Part shown: piece after piece, positions 37,129 to 43,912 of the stretch | How positions within the stretch are numbered: position 1 is the first letter of the stretch | Layout of the letters: each line of letters opens with the position of its first letter | Assembly: GCA_963812965.1 (NCBI GenBank) | Contig: CAWEXG010000005.1 | Span: 124,001-188,000 of the forward strand | Length of the DNA: 64,000 bases | From: DASXMT01 sp963812965 | Lineage (GTDB): Bacteria; Actinomycetota; Acidimicrobiia; Acidimicrobiales; RAAP-2 | Direction: 5' to 3' | Program-made: the position numbers and the translations under genes | The notes under the pieces: model-generated | The model's database searches: none | What the model saw: only the letters and a program-made list of their open reading frames with translations | What the model was told of the DNA's origin: nothing

Positions 37129-37536
37129 TCAGCTCGGGGACTCGACGTCCAATCCCTGAGAGAGGGCCGCTTCCCGCAGGCGCTCGTCATAGGTGACGAG
37201 CACGCCGAGGTCCGGGCCGATCGACAGAGCAGCGGCAAGGTGGAGTGCGTCCAACGAGCGCAACTCCGTAGGACCGAGGTCGCCTGCATAGTCGAGCAAC
37301 GGTTCGTCGAGGCGGATGAGGTGGATCGTTCCGAACAGGCGACGGGCCTTCCCGACAAGGTGATCGTTCCCGGAACGTCGTAGGGCGCGCACTGTCTCGG
37401 TGCGCAGCAACGTGGCTGACGCCTGATCCGGCCAGCGTCGGAGGCGCGTACGGAGCGCCGCGGACTCGGGTTCGTCGACAATCAGCTTCACGAAAGCCGA
37501 GGTATCGAGGTAAGCAGCCTTACCGTTCATCGGCAC
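37129..37536 (-). CDS. vapC: VapC-family PIN-domain toxin
   Basis: A PIN-domain RNase of about 135 residues with the four acidic sites: YLDTSAFVKLIVDE, LLRTETVRALRR, LRSLDALHLAAAL and VLVTYDERLREAA. VapC toxins cut tRNA or rRNA. It overlaps the upstream antitoxin gene by 17 bases; ATG 37530 (MNGKAAYLDTS) is an alternative start. It ends 25 bp after the thioredoxin gene, convergent. Confidence 0.9.
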   Translation of the reverse strand: MPMNGKAAYLDTSAFVKLIVDEPESAALRTRLRRWPDQASATLLRTETVRALRRSGNDHLVGKARRLFGTIHLIRLDEPLLDYAGDLGPTELRSLDALHLAAALSIGPDLGVLVTYDERLREAALSQGLDVESPS

Positions 37537-37819
37537 GCAACGCTGCTAGTGCCACCGACGGGAGCATGGACCCACGGCCGCCTACCGGAAGGCCCATGTC
37601 CTCGGCGGCGTCCAAGAGGTCGCCGGCAGCCTCTGACGCACGACCTTCGAGCACAAGTTGGTCCATGACCCCTGGCCGGAGGGGAACGATCCGGGCAATC
37701 GGGTGGCCGTGGTCGGTGACCTCGATCGTCTCACCATGGACGACACGCTTCAGCACGGCGCTCGCCTGCTGCCTCAGCTCCCTGATGCCTACGCGATTAC
37801 TGCCCACACTGTTACTCAT
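37520..37819 (-). CDS. vapB: Phd/YefM-type antitoxin (VapB partner)
   Basis: A 99-residue antitoxin starting MSNSVGSNRVGIRELRQQ, with the Phd/YefM core ASAVLKRVVHGETIEVTDHG and HPIARIVPL, and a C-terminal toxin-binding tail. Start ATG 37819 lies inside a perfect inverted repeat, indicating a leaderless, autoregulated message; an in-frame ATG at 37840 would precede the operator and is unlikely. Confidence 0.88.
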   Translation of the reverse strand: MSNSVGSNRVGIRELRQQASAVLKRVVHGETIEVTDHGHPIARIVPLRPGVMDQLVLEGRASEAAGDLLDAAEDMGLPVGGRGSMLPSVALAALRADER

Positions 37820-37832
37820 TGTATCTACAATG
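37817..37832. promoter_or_regulatory. Operator of vapBC
   Basis: Perfect inverted repeat CATTGTA-TC-TACAATG; the first three bases are the antitoxin start codon on the reverse strand. Binding of VapB or VapBC here would block initiation of a leaderless transcript. Confidence 0.65.
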
Positions 37833-37896
37833 TAGCACATACCGGACCGCCCCTCCGGCGCTCGTCGTCTGACGACGTCCCGGGTATGGTCACGGC

Positions 37897-38841
37897 GTGG
37901 CTCCGATTCGTCTCACTTTGGGCAAACGGTCCGTGGACATCACGCATCGGGCGCTGGTCATGGGCATCCTCAACCGGACACCCGACTCGTTCTATGACAA
38001 GGGAGCTACGTACACCCTTGACGCGCTGGTGAAGCGGGCCCAGCTGCTAGTGGATGAGGGCGCGGACATCCTCGACGTCGGCGGGGTCAAGGCGGGTCCT
38101 GGTCCCGAAGTGACCGAGGACGAGGAGCTCCACCGGGTGATCCCAGCCATCGATGCGCTGTGCCAGCGGTTCGACGTCCCGCTCTCCGTGGACACCTGGC
38201 GGGCCTCAGTGGCCAAGGAGGCGTACGGCGCCGGTGCGGTGGTCGGCAACGACATCAGTGGTTTCGCCGACCCGGACTATCTGCCGTTCGCCGCCGCTGC
38301 TGGCGCCACGGTGGTGGCCACGCACATCCGTCTGGGGCCACGGATTCCCGACCCCGACCCGGTCTACGACGACGTGGTGGCGGCGGTGCGATCGTTTCTC
38401 TTGGATCGGGCAGCCCAGGCGCAGGCGGTCGGCCTGTCGCCAGATCGGATCGTTCTCGATGCCGGTCTTGACCTCGGGAAGACGGCCGATCAGTCGCTCA
38501 CGTTGTTGCGAGCATCCGACCAGCTGGCCTCGCTCGGCTACCCACTGTTGCTCTCTGCTTCCAATAAGACGTTTCTCGGTGCGGTGCTCAACCTCGAGAT
38601 CGGGGAACGCGGTCCGGCGTCGTTGGCTGCCACCGCGCTGGGCGTCTCGCTCGGTTGTCGCATCGTCCGGGTCCACGACGTGGCTGGCAACAGGCGGGTG
38701 TGCGACACGCTGGCTGCGGTCCATCGGGTTGCGGTCAAAACCGGCGTTCAAGCCCGGGGCGCTCCGACTGGCGGTGCTCCGGCCGGTGTGCAAGCCGACG
38801 GGACCCAGGGTGATGCCACCCGAGTCAAGAGCGTGTCGTGA
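37897..38841 (+). CDS. folP: FolP2-type dihydropteroate synthase homologue
   Basis: The 314-residue protein has DHPS motifs: VMGILNRTPDSFYDKG, LLVDEGADILDVGGVKAGPG, PLSVDTWRASVAKEA, VVGNDISGF and LLLSASNKTFLGAVL. GGVKAGPG replaces the GGESTRPG of true FolP, and TWRA replaces T.KA; both are features I associate with mycobacterial FolP2, which is thought not to be the main DHPS. Folate activity is therefore doubtful. The last about 35 residues are Gly/Ala/Thr-rich. GTG 37897 start; holA overlaps at the 3' end (GTGA). Confidence 0.85.
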   Translation: MAPIRLTLGKRSVDITHRALVMGILNRTPDSFYDKGATYTLDALVKRAQLLVDEGADILDVGGVKAGPGPEVTEDEELHRVIPAIDALCQRFDVPLSVDTWRASVAKEAYGAGAVVGNDISGFADPDYLPFAAAAGATVVATHIRLGPRIPDPDPVYDDVVAAVRSFLLDRAAQAQAVGLSPDRIVLDAGLDLGKTADQSLTLLRASDQLASLGYPLLLSASNKTFLGAVLNLEIGERGPASLAATALGVSLGCRIVRVHDVAGNRRVCDTLAAVHRVAVKTGVQARGAPTGGAPAGVQADGTQGDATRVKSVS

Positions 38842-39851
38842 CGTCGACCACGGCCGACGCCACAGCAGCCGACGTCAAGGCGGTGTATCTGGTCAAGGGG
38901 GACGACCCGTCGCTGGTGGCACAAACCACCCATGGGTTGGTGGAACGCCTGGTGGGTGAAGCGGACCCCACCCTGGTCGTCGAGGAGTTCGGCGGTCCGG
39001 GTGCCGACGACCTGGACGTGGGGGCGGTGGTCGACGCGTGCACTACGCCACCGTTCCTGGTGGAGCGCAGGGTGGTGGTCGTGCGTGATGCCGGTCGCTT
39101 GAACGCTGCCGACGGTGCCCGGTTGGTCGCCTACCTGGACGACCCGCTCCCCACCACGGTGCTGGTGTTGGTGGGTGGGGGTGGCACTGTTCCCCAGGCA
39201 CTCACGAAGTCGGTAGGGAAAGCTGGCGAGGTGGTGAATACGGCAGTGGGGACGGGCAAAGCTCGGAGCCAGTGGTTGGCTGATCACCTCCGGGGTGCTC
39301 CGGTTCGGTTGGATGCTGCTACCACCGCCCGGTTGGGCGAGCACCTGGGCAGTGACATGGGGCGGTTGGCCGGTCTCCTCGACACGCTGGCCGCCGCCTA
39401 CGGCCACGGAGCCAGTGTCGGTGTCGATGACCTGGAACCGTTCCTGGGGGTGGCCGGCTCGGTGCCGCCGTGGGACCTCACCGACGCCATCGACGGCGGT
39501 GACGCTGCCAAAGCGTTGGGCGTGCTTCACCGCATGCTGGGAGCCAGCGACTTCCACCCGCTGGCCGTCATGACGCTGTTGCACCGGCACTACCGCCAGA
39601 TGCTTCGGCTCGACGGATCGGGAGTGACCTCGGCGGAGCAGGCTGCCGAACTGCTCGGTCTGCGTAGCGCGTTTCCGGCGAAGAAGGCGTTGGCCCAGAG
39701 CCGCAGACTGGGGACCGCTCGGCTGGCCCGGGCCATCGACCTCCTCGCCGCTGCCGATCTCGATCTCCGAGGTATGACGGCGTTGCCGGGTGATCTCGTG
39801 CTCGATGTGCTGGTAGCTCGGCTCAGCCGGTTGGTCCGCCAGGGGCGGTGA
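38838..39851 (+). CDS. holA: DNA polymerase III subunit delta
   Basis: A 337-residue clamp-loader subunit: VYLVKGDDPSLVAQTTHGLV, DACTTPPFLVERRVVVVRDA, LVAYLDDPLPTTVLVLV, LGEHLGSDMGRLAGLLDTL and the C-terminal HRMLGASDFHPLAVMTLLHR with KKALAQSRRLGTARL. It opens the beta clamp on DNA. GTG 38838 overlaps the folP stop. In many bacteria holA neighbours rpsT; here rpsT and lepA are 20 kb further on. Confidence 0.92.
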   Translation: MTSTTADATAADVKAVYLVKGDDPSLVAQTTHGLVERLVGEADPTLVVEEFGGPGADDLDVGAVVDACTTPPFLVERRVVVVRDAGRLNAADGARLVAYLDDPLPTTVLVLVGGGGTVPQALTKSVGKAGEVVNTAVGTGKARSQWLADHLRGAPVRLDAATTARLGEHLGSDMGRLAGLLDTLAAAYGHGASVGVDDLEPFLGVAGSVPPWDLTDAIDGGDAAKALGVLHRMLGASDFHPLAVMTLLHRHYRQMLRLDGSGVTSAEQAAELLGLRSAFPAKKALAQSRRLGTARLARAIDLLAAADLDLRGMTALPGDLVLDVLVARLSRLVRQGR

Positions 39852-39984
39852 ATCGGCCTACCCGGCGGCGTCAGTGATGTACCAACTCGCTGTTCGTGAG
39901 GCACCTCGACCGGGTGGTGAATATTTTCGTGGAATTCCCGTGGGAATGCCATCACATGACGCCGCGCGTTCGTTACGATGTGCC

Positions 39985-40205
39985 CACCAGAGAGAGGAGG
40001 TGGTCCAACTGATAAGTCATAGACGTGGGACTCTGGAGGTGGCTGGCCGCTAAGGCGGCTTGTCGGACCACCTGGCGAAAACCAGCCAGTTACCCGCCGA
40101 ACGACCTAGCCGGGAGACGGTCCCGCCTGGCGGCGTACGGGGAGCTCGGTGCCTTTCCAACAATGTCGAGACCACAGGGCGTCCTTTCGGGGGCGCCCTG
40201 TGGCG
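39985..40205 (+). ncRNA. Candidate structured RNA with 3' terminator hairpin
   Basis: A promoter-like TACGAT (39974) precedes a compact region with nested helices: AGGTGGTCC (39998-40006) pairs with GGACCACCT (40065-40073); inside, GCCGC/GCGGC (40046-40059) forms a hairpin; CTGGC/GCCAG (40072-40089) and CGGGA/TCCCG (about 40111-40125) follow; and the end is a 10-bp hairpin CCACAGGGCG (40172-40181)/CGCCCTGTGG (40194-40203). No convincing protein is encoded on this strand. It could be a small RNA, a leader, or a remnant of a regulated attenuator. No known family was recognised. Confidence 0.45.
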
Positions 40206-40209
40206 TTCT

Positions 40210-40284
40210 CGCTGAGTGGGCGTCGACGACCGAGGAACAGCACAGGCTGTCGTTGGCTACTGCCGTGGCTTTGGTCTTGGTCAT
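40210..40284 (-). pseudogene. ArsR-type regulator, N-terminal stub
   Basis: Divergent from the arsenic genes, ATG 40284 with AGGTGA upstream opens MTKTKATAVANDSLCCSSVV, resembling the variable N-terminus with a CC pair of actinobacterial ArsR regulators. After about 25 codons similarity ends and the frame runs into the RNA-like region (formal stop at 40090). The HTH domain is missing, so the repressor is non-functional. The call rests on position and a short motif only. Confidence 0.4.
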
Positions 40285-40300
40285 CGGTTCACCTCAAATA

Positions 40301-40329
40301 TTGACAGAGGTCGATGTGTCGCCCATACT
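40301..40329 (+). promoter_or_regulatory. Promoter of the arsenic genes
   Basis: TTGACA (40301-40306), 17 bp, CATACT (40324-40329), close to the sigma-70 consensus, with AGGAGG (40355-40360) and the GTG at 40368 downstream. gaggtcgatgtg overlaps the spacer and gaacatcgacc follows the -10; the half-sites resemble an ArsR-type inverted repeat, but no functional repressor gene is next to it. Confidence 0.7.
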
Positions 40330-40367
40330 GAACATCGACCAACGTAAATGTATCAGGAGGATGTCTC

Positions 40368-40838
40368 GTGTCCCGTGTGCAGCTCGCCCTTAACGTCGCT
40401 GACTTGGACGAGGCCATCAGCTTTTACTCCAAGCTGTTCGTCACCGAGCCAGCCAAGGTTCGCCCCGGCTACGCCAACTTCGCCGTGGCCGACCCGCCGA
40501 TCAAGCTCGTGCTCATCGAAGATGCCACCCAGGCACCCGGCTCACTCAACCATCTGGGTGTCGAGGTCGAGAGTGCCGACGAGGTCGCCGCCGCCCGGGC
40601 TCGTTTGGTTGCCGCGGAGCTGGCAACTGCGGTCGAAGAGCAGGTGTCGTGTTGCTTCGCCGTCCAGGACAAGGTCTGGGTCGACGGTCCTGGCGGTGAG
40701 CCGTGGGAGATCTACACCGTGCTGGCCGACACCGAAATGCCCCCAGGTGAGCTTCGTTCGGCTGACCCGAGCGGAGCGGCGTGCTGTGCCACCAGGCCTG
40801 ATCTGGCTGTGGCCGGGCCGTCGTCGTCCTGCTGCTGA
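40368..40838 (+). CDS. ArsI/CadI-like VOC-family protein
   Basis: A 156-residue vicinal-oxygen-chelate protein: MSRVQLALNVADLDEAISFY, PGYANFAVADPPIKLVLIE, SLNHLGVEVES, VSCCFAVQDKVWVDGPGG and WEIYTVL. This is the CadI clade (cadmium/arsenic-induced in mycobacteria), related to ArsI, which cleaves the C-As bond of trivalent organoarsenicals. The CC pair that binds arsenic in ArsI is present; the first iron His of ArsI is replaced by Gln as in CadI, so lyase activity is uncertain. A second CC lies at the C-terminus. Confidence 0.87.
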   Translation: MSRVQLALNVADLDEAISFYSKLFVTEPAKVRPGYANFAVADPPIKLVLIEDATQAPGSLNHLGVEVESADEVAAARARLVAAELATAVEEQVSCCFAVQDKVWVDGPGGEPWEIYTVLADTEMPPGELRSADPSGAACCATRPDLAVAGPSSSCC

Positions 40839-40882
40839 GCGTCGGACCGAGGATCAGGAACCGCAGAGTCCGCGAGCCAGTC

Positions 40883-41140
40883 ATGGACGAGCATCCTTTG
40901 TGGCGTCGTCTGTTAGCCGAGCTGCTGGGCAGCGCCTTTCTCGCTGCCATCGTCATTGGCTCGGGGATCGCCGCCATCGGTGTCATCAAAGCCCTGTATC
41001 CGAAACTGACGCCCGCCGAGACGGCCGAGGTAATCGTTCCGCATCATGCGGCCTCTCCGAGCACTCCGCCGGAACGCCACCATGTCAGCGGCCATCCGGT
41101 CATGCCGACGCCACCTGTCCTTTCGAAGGAGTCCCCGTGA
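40883..41140 (+). pseudogene. Aquaglyceroporin stub with internal deletion
   Basis: The 85-residue frame begins LWRRLLAELLGSAFLAAIVI and GSGIAA, the first helix of MIP/aquaporin channels often found in arsenic operons (AqpS), then jumps to IGVIKALYPKLTPAETAEVI and VPHHA, which looks like the cytoplasmic C-terminus of the same channel type. About 180 residues with both NPA motifs are missing. The join keeps the frame. It overlaps arsC as GTGA, so the stub still provides translational coupling. Confidence 0.6.
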
Positions 41141-41550
41141 GGGAAAAGCCCGCCGTGCTCTTCTTGTGCATCCACAACGCAGGGCGCAGTCTGGCCGCTC
41201 GTGTCCTACTCGACCACTATGCCAAGGGTCGGGTCGACGTATTCTCTGCCGGGTCCGAACCTGCCAGCCAGCTCAACCCTTCAGTTGTGGCGGTACTGAG
41301 CGAACGAAGTCTCGACCCCGGTCGGGAGTTCCCCAAACCGCTTACCGACGAGGCCGTCCGGGCCGTTGACGTCATCGTCACCATGGGCTGCGGTGATACC
41401 TGCCCGGTGTATCCCGGCAAGCGCTATCTCGACTGGGATCTCGAAGACCCCGCCGGAAAACCGATCGAAGTAGTCCGTCTCATCGTCGAGGAGATTGACC
41501 GTCGCGTCCAGGCGCTGCTGGCCGAAATGACCGCACCGGAGAAGCTGTGA
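41137..41550 (+). CDS. arsC: Arsenate reductase (low-MW phosphatase fold)
   Basis: A 137-residue protein with the P-loop CIHNAGRS (Cys11 nucleophile), FSAGSEPASQLNP, and VTMGCGDTCPVYPGKRYLDW carrying two further cysteines and the catalytic DLEDP Asp. This three-cysteine set fits thioredoxin- or mycothiol-linked ArsC, reducing arsenate to arsenite. GAAGGAG precedes GTG 41137. No arsenite pump is seen in the window; with the aquaporin stub, export of arsenite would depend on genes elsewhere. Confidence 0.9.
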   Translation: MREKPAVLFLCIHNAGRSLAARVLLDHYAKGRVDVFSAGSEPASQLNPSVVAVLSERSLDPGREFPKPLTDEAVRAVDVIVTMGCGDTCPVYPGKRYLDWDLEDPAGKPIEVVRLIVEEIDRRVQALLAEMTAPEKL

Positions 41551-41657
41551 GCCGATGACCCTCGGCAGAATCAGGTCTGAGACTGCTCTGTTCAGTCCAC
41601 CTGTTCTGACCGCCTACGGTGGCGGAAAAGACCACGCGCACGATGGAGGCAACACGG

Positions 41658-42635
41658 ATGTGTACTCGAGTGCTCTACATCGGACAAGACGACCTGGTGG
41701 TCACCGGCCGGTCGATGGACTGGATGGTCCCGACAGGGTCGAACATCTGGGCATTTCCTTCGGGTCTGACTCGAGACGGCGCCGCAGCCGCCAACTCGTT
41801 CTCGTGGACGTCGGTCCACGGCAGTGTCATCTCGGCAATGTACGACGGTGTCACGGTTGACGGCGTCAATGACGCCGGACTTGGAGCCAATGCGCTCTAC
41901 CTCTCCGCAGCGAAGTATCCCGAGAGAGATCCCGCCGTTCCGGGCTTGAGCGTCGCTGCATGGACACAGTACGCCCTCGACATGTTCTCGTCCGTTGCTG
42001 AGGCGGTCGAAGGACTGACGAGTCCCCCATTCGGGCTCGTGAGCCCAATGCTTCCTGGAGGCCACGCGGCCACCGGGCACCTGGCGCTCTCCGATGCAAC
42101 GGGAGACTCGGCGATTTTCGAGTATCTAGACGGTGAGCTCGTCGTTCACCACGGGGCGGAGTTCACGGTCATGACCAACGACCCCACATATAACGAGCAG
42201 CTCGCCCTGTGCACCTACTGGGACGAAGTTGGTGGCAGCGCCATGTTGCCCGGCACTGAGCGTCCAGCGGACCGCTTCGTGCGCGCTCGGTACTACCTCA
42301 ACGGCTCGACCTTCAGCGGTGACACTGCCAGAGGGATAGCCGAGGTCTTCGCCATCATGCGTAACGCTTCGGTACCCATGATCCAATCGACGCCCGAGAA
42401 ACCCAATGTGGCACCGACCCTGTGGCGCTCTGCTATCGATCATCGGTCGTTGACCTACTTCTGGGAAGCGACGAATAAACCCAACGTGTTCTGGACGGAG
42501 CTCACGAATCTTGATCTCTCACCCGGTGCTCCGGTCAAGCGCCTCGAGGCTGAAGACGGCCCCACCCGGGCCGGTGAGGTCTCGAACGGTTTCGTCGAAG
42601 CCAAGCCTTTCGCATACCTGTCCGAGGTTTCCTGA
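41658..42635 (+). CDS. Choloylglycine hydrolase/penicillin V acylase family
   Basis: Ntn-hydrolase of 325 residues. GGAGG at 41645-41649 sits eight bases before ATG 41658, giving Met-Cys so that removal of Met exposes the Cys2 nucleophile (CTRVLYIG). Other family marks are VTGRSMDW (catalytic Arg, Asp), DGVNDAGLGANALYL, VMTNDPTYNEQL (Asn) and RPADRFVRARYYL (Arg). Such enzymes cleave amides such as conjugated bile acids, penicillin V or N-acyl-homoserine lactones. No signal peptide, so cytoplasmic. Substrate undetermined. Confidence 0.9.
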   Translation: MCTRVLYIGQDDLVVTGRSMDWMVPTGSNIWAFPSGLTRDGAAAANSFSWTSVHGSVISAMYDGVTVDGVNDAGLGANALYLSAAKYPERDPAVPGLSVAAWTQYALDMFSSVAEAVEGLTSPPFGLVSPMLPGGHAATGHLALSDATGDSAIFEYLDGELVVHHGAEFTVMTNDPTYNEQLALCTYWDEVGGSAMLPGTERPADRFVRARYYLNGSTFSGDTARGIAEVFAIMRNASVPMIQSTPEKPNVAPTLWRSAIDHRSLTYFWEATNKPNVFWTELTNLDLSPGAPVKRLEAEDGPTRAGEVSNGFVEAKPFAYLSEVS

Positions 42636-42687
42636 CGTTCCTCTGTCCGACGCGTCTGTTATCGACAAGCGCTCCTTGTCCAGGCAG

Positions 42688-43236
42688 TCAGCGGCGCATC
42701 AGGACGGCTGCAATCCGGTTGTAGCGGGGGTCCTCGTCACCGGCGATACGTGCTACCCATCGTAAGATTTCGGCCGCGTCGATACTGGCCTGAGCTGTAA
42801 GCATCGCATCGATGTCGACCCAGTCCTTCGGGCGATTGAAGACCGCCTTACACACGATGAGATGGTCGGCAGCGAGGATGGGGATGGTCCCGTCGCCAAA
42901 TGGCACCGAATGGCGCGCCGCGCCCGCAGCATCATGGAAGGCGTCGTAGGAGAAGAAGAGGTCGATCGGTGTCGTATCCCACATGACTCTGACCTGTCCA
43001 TCACGTCGGACGAGCGCTGCGATCGACGGATCGTCGACGGCTGTACCGAGCCGGGCGAGAGGCACAGCGACCTCTGAGAATCGTTCAGGTGGGACGAACA
43101 CATTGAGGTCGATGTCGATCGTTGCTCGCGGCTCGGCGTAGTAGGCAAGGGCCAACGCTCCTCCGAAGGCGTGAGGAATGTCGGACAGGGCGTCTTCGAT
43201 TGCCAGCACCCGTTGGGCCAGCGTCAGTGTGCTCAC
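42688..43236 (-). CDS. Nucleotidyltransferase (AbiEii/MNT-like toxin candidate)
   Basis: A 182-residue minimal nucleotidyltransferase: HAFGGALALAYYAEPRATID and IDLNVFV give the G-G...D-x-D active site, and PIDLFFSYDAFHD a third acidic position. It starts with GTG 43236 overlapping the stop of an upstream XRE-type HTH gene. An HTH gene paired with a DUF1814/MNT-like protein is a familiar toxin-antitoxin layout, but the precise family is not certain. GC and codon use are similar to neighbours. Confidence 0.75.
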   Translation of the reverse strand: MSTLTLAQRVLAIEDALSDIPHAFGGALALAYYAEPRATIDIDLNVFVPPERFSEVAVPLARLGTAVDDPSIAALVRRDGQVRVMWDTTPIDLFFSYDAFHDAAGAARHSVPFGDGTIPILAADHLIVCKAVFNRPKDWVDIDAMLTAQASIDAAEILRWVARIAGDEDPRYNRIAAVLMRR

Positions 43237-43562
43237 GTCGAGACGAGCCGAGGCGCTGTCAGCTTCGAGGTGCGTCGATGAACAGAGATGGCGTCAGCCA
43301 ACGTCAGCACCTCGAGCAGGCGACGAGCGTGCTCCTGGGCGTCAGCAGGCGGCGGGTCGTCGGACCCGGGAAGCACCGCGTCCATATGCAGCCGCTCACC
43401 TCCTGCTTCCACCAACTTGCGCAACGTCTCGACGCTCGGCTCGCGTCGCCCATGTTCGTACGCTGAGATGACGGGCTGGGATGTGCCGGCCCGCCGCGCC
43501 AGCTCGGCCTGGCTCAGCCCTTGTCGACGTCGAACGGCCTGAATAATCATCGCTGCATCCAC
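43233..43562 (-). CDS. XRE-family HTH protein
   Basis: A 109-residue protein with a Cro/CI-type HTH: IIQAVRRRQGLSQAELARRA followed by GTSQPVISAYEHGRREPSVE. The C-terminal part (LEVLTLADAISVHRRTS) probably binds its partner. It is coupled (GTGA) to the nucleotidyltransferase and likely serves as the antitoxin/autoregulator. ATG 43550 is an alternative start. A TATACT -10-like element lies 18-23 bp upstream. Confidence 0.82.
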   Translation of the reverse strand: MDAAMIIQAVRRRQGLSQAELARRAGTSQPVISAYEHGRREPSVETLRKLVEAGGERLHMDAVLPGSDDPPPADAQEHARRLLEVLTLADAISVHRRTSKLTAPRLVST

Positions 43563-43912
43563 ACCACCAGTATATCGGATTGTCTATGGCAAGCTGTCGT
43601 TTCGTTCGGGACCGTGCCTCGTCGTTGACCCGCACCAGGTGGTGACGGCGGCGGCGTCGTCGGGTGATGAGATCGTCGCCGACCACATCGTGCTCGCCGG
43701 AGTCCTTCACGGTCACCACCGAAGCCGGAGCGGAGGTGACTGCCGACAGTTGGTTTCGCTGCTTCGGCGTCGTGCCCAACAGCCCTGTCCTTGACAAGTC
43801 GAAGCACCTGGAGTTAGATACCAACGCGACCAGTTTGGGAAACGAAGAGTGTGTACCATCTGATCGAGACGAGCGCGAAACACTAGATTCATAACTAAGC
43901 GAAAGCAGGGGG
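43563..43912. other. Noncoding stretch before the surface protein
   Basis: No supported gene on either strand. The right part is relatively A/T-rich (43850-43912) and carries GCAGGGGG five bases before ATG 43913, so it holds the promoter and ribosome binding site of the large exported protein. Confidence 0.5.

Noticed and set aside
40025..40393. 123-codon forward frame in the RNA-like region
   Set aside because: Crosses the terminator hairpin and the arsenic promoter, with no similarity or ribosome binding site; an artefact of GC-rich sequence.
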